Assembly (NCBI GenBank): GCA_937898195.1
Contig: CALEJD010000106.1
Coordinates: 1-12,915, forward strand
Reading direction: 5' to 3'
DNA: 12,915 nucleotides
Origin: an uncultured Clostridia bacterium
GTDB taxonomy: Bacteria; Bacillota; Clostridia; Oscillospirales; Acutalibacteraceae
The translations under genes were made by a program, and so were the position numbers. The notes below the pieces were generated by a model. That model saw only the letters and a list, made by a program, of their open reading frames with translations. It had not been told where the DNA came from and ran no database searches. The first letter of the stretch is position 1. Each line of letters starts with the position of its first letter. Shown here one piece after another: positions 12,725 to 12,915 of this stretch.

Positions 12725-12753
12725 TTATGTTTGCCCCTTGACTTGACCGTGAC
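12725..12753 (-). promoter_or_regulatory. Possible promoter of the 261-aa gene
   Basis: The minus-strand -10 CATAAT is at 12730-12725. At 17 bp spacing the -35 position reads GTCACG, a poor match. Palindrome copy 16 ends within two bases of that -35, reproducing the geometry of copy 2 and the late promoter, so this could be a promoter needing an activator. Confidence 0.35.
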
Positions 12754-12754
12754 T

Positions 12755-12770
12755 TTCCAATCGATTGGAC
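12755..12770. repeat. Palindrome copy 16, CG centre, one mismatch
   Basis: TTCCAATCGATTGGAC: only the last base differs. It is the innermost of the right-end cluster, just upstream of the possible promoter of the 261-aa gene. Confidence 0.9.
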
Positions 12771-12778
12771 TAAATCGG

Positions 12779-12801
12779 GGAGAGACCGTTATCGTCTCTC
12801 C
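12779..12801. repeat. Inverted repeat GGAGAGAC / GTCTCTCC
   Basis: An 8-bp stem (12779-12786 with 12794-12801) around a 7-base loop, filling most of the space between palindrome copies 16 and 17 and overlapping the first bases of copy 17. This overlap explains why copy 17 begins C instead of T. It could be a leader hairpin of the leftward transcript. Confidence 0.7.
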
Positions 12802-12813
12802 AATCGATTGGAA
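12798..12813. repeat. Palindrome copy 17, CG centre, one mismatch
   Basis: CTCCAATCGATTGGAA: the first base differs. Its centre is 43 bp from copy 16 and about 35 bp from copy 18. Confidence 0.9.
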
Positions 12814-12832
12814 AAGCGCGGTCAGAGCGCAA

Positions 12833-12849
12833 GTCCAATCGGATTGGAA
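12833..12849. repeat. Palindrome copy 18, 3-bp centre (right outermost)
   Basis: GTCCAATCGGATTGGAA: half-sites separated by CGG, the counterpart of copy 1 at the left end. Its centre is about 74 bp from the window edge. A lone half-site ATTGGA follows about 40 bp outward. Confidence 0.8.
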
Positions 12850-12915
12850 GGGGTCTTCTTTTCGGTTGTCAAGGAGCGCGTCACGATTGGAGACGGGGCC
12901 AGGTGCCCCAACCCA

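Larger units (their letters stand above)
12690..12915. other. Right-end noncoding region
   Basis: There is no gene in 226 bp. It holds the ribosome binding site of the 261-aa gene, a weak leftward promoter candidate, three variant palindrome copies, an 8-bp inverted repeat between two of them, and a terminal GC hairpin GGGGC-CAGGT-GCCCC (12895-12909). A minus-strand TTGACA (12872-12867) lies beyond the outermost palindrome but has no -10 at the right distance. Confidence 0.6.

Noticed and set aside
1..12915. Palindrome as a CRISPR repeat or restriction-site array
   Set aside because: Spacing is irregular (tens of bases to over 2 kb) and there are no spacers of uniform length. The copies do contain CAATTG or ATCGAT hexamers, but accumulating restriction sites would be disadvantageous for a phage and does not explain the conserved outer bases.
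1..12915. tRNA, rRNA, integrase, or insertion sequence
   Set aside because: No cloverleaf, conserved rRNA stretch, recombinase signature or transposase was seen on either strand.
1..12915. Inverted terminal repeat linking the two window edges
   Set aside because: The first bases at each 5' end (ACAAGT and TGGGTT) do not match, so either the ends are incomplete or the repeat is too short or absent. It is not claimed as a feature.

Overview
The window reads as most or all of a small linear genome of a phi29-like (Salasmaviridae/Picovirinae-type) podovirus that replicates by protein priming. The diagnostic set is an upper-collar/portal protein, a lower-collar protein, a major capsid protein, phi29 gp9-like tail proteins, a gp16-like packaging ATPase, a family B DNA polymerase with the protein-primed signature, and a short basic gene directly before it that fits a terminal protein. 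The sigma-A-type TTGACA/TATAAT promoter and strong AGGAG ribosome binding sites suggest a low-GC Gram-positive host (Bacillota, plausibly gut or rumen Clostridia). The host is inference.

Layout: from about 171 to 5863 all genes run rightward and encode the virion (portal, lower collar, a small structural candidate, capsid, tail protein, gp9 N-domain-like protein). From 12689 back to 5898 all genes run leftward: a putative DNA-binding protein with a histone-like tail, a cluster of small unknown genes that includes three probable paralogues, an SSB-like protein, a small HTH protein, terminal protein, DNA polymerase and packaging ATPase. The two convergent transcription units meet at one bidirectional terminator near 5880. 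Gene-poor stretches lie at 1-170, 11537-11903 and 12690-12915. I see no lysis gene. The window ends are not inverted repeats of each other, so I cannot prove the genome is complete.

The outstanding feature is a 16-bp palindrome, TTCCAATCAATTGGAA or TTCCAATCGATTGGAA, found 18 times (11 exact copies, the rest with one substitution and/or a 1-bp longer centre). It sits in nearly every intercistronic gap between stop codon and Shine-Dalgarno, just upstream of the strong late promoter, in clusters near both window ends, and inside four genes, where it is read in one frame as Ser-Asn-Gln-Leu-Glu/Asp. The central CA points along transcription in all ten clear cases away from the convergence point. 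The self-complementary CG form is found near both ends and before the ATPase gene. The outermost copy at each end has a 3-bp centre and lies about 75-80 bp from the window edge. This looks like a genome-wide regulatory, organising or RNA-level signal. Candidate binders encoded here are the 261-aa protein at 11904-12689 and the 84-aa HTH protein at 9706-9960.
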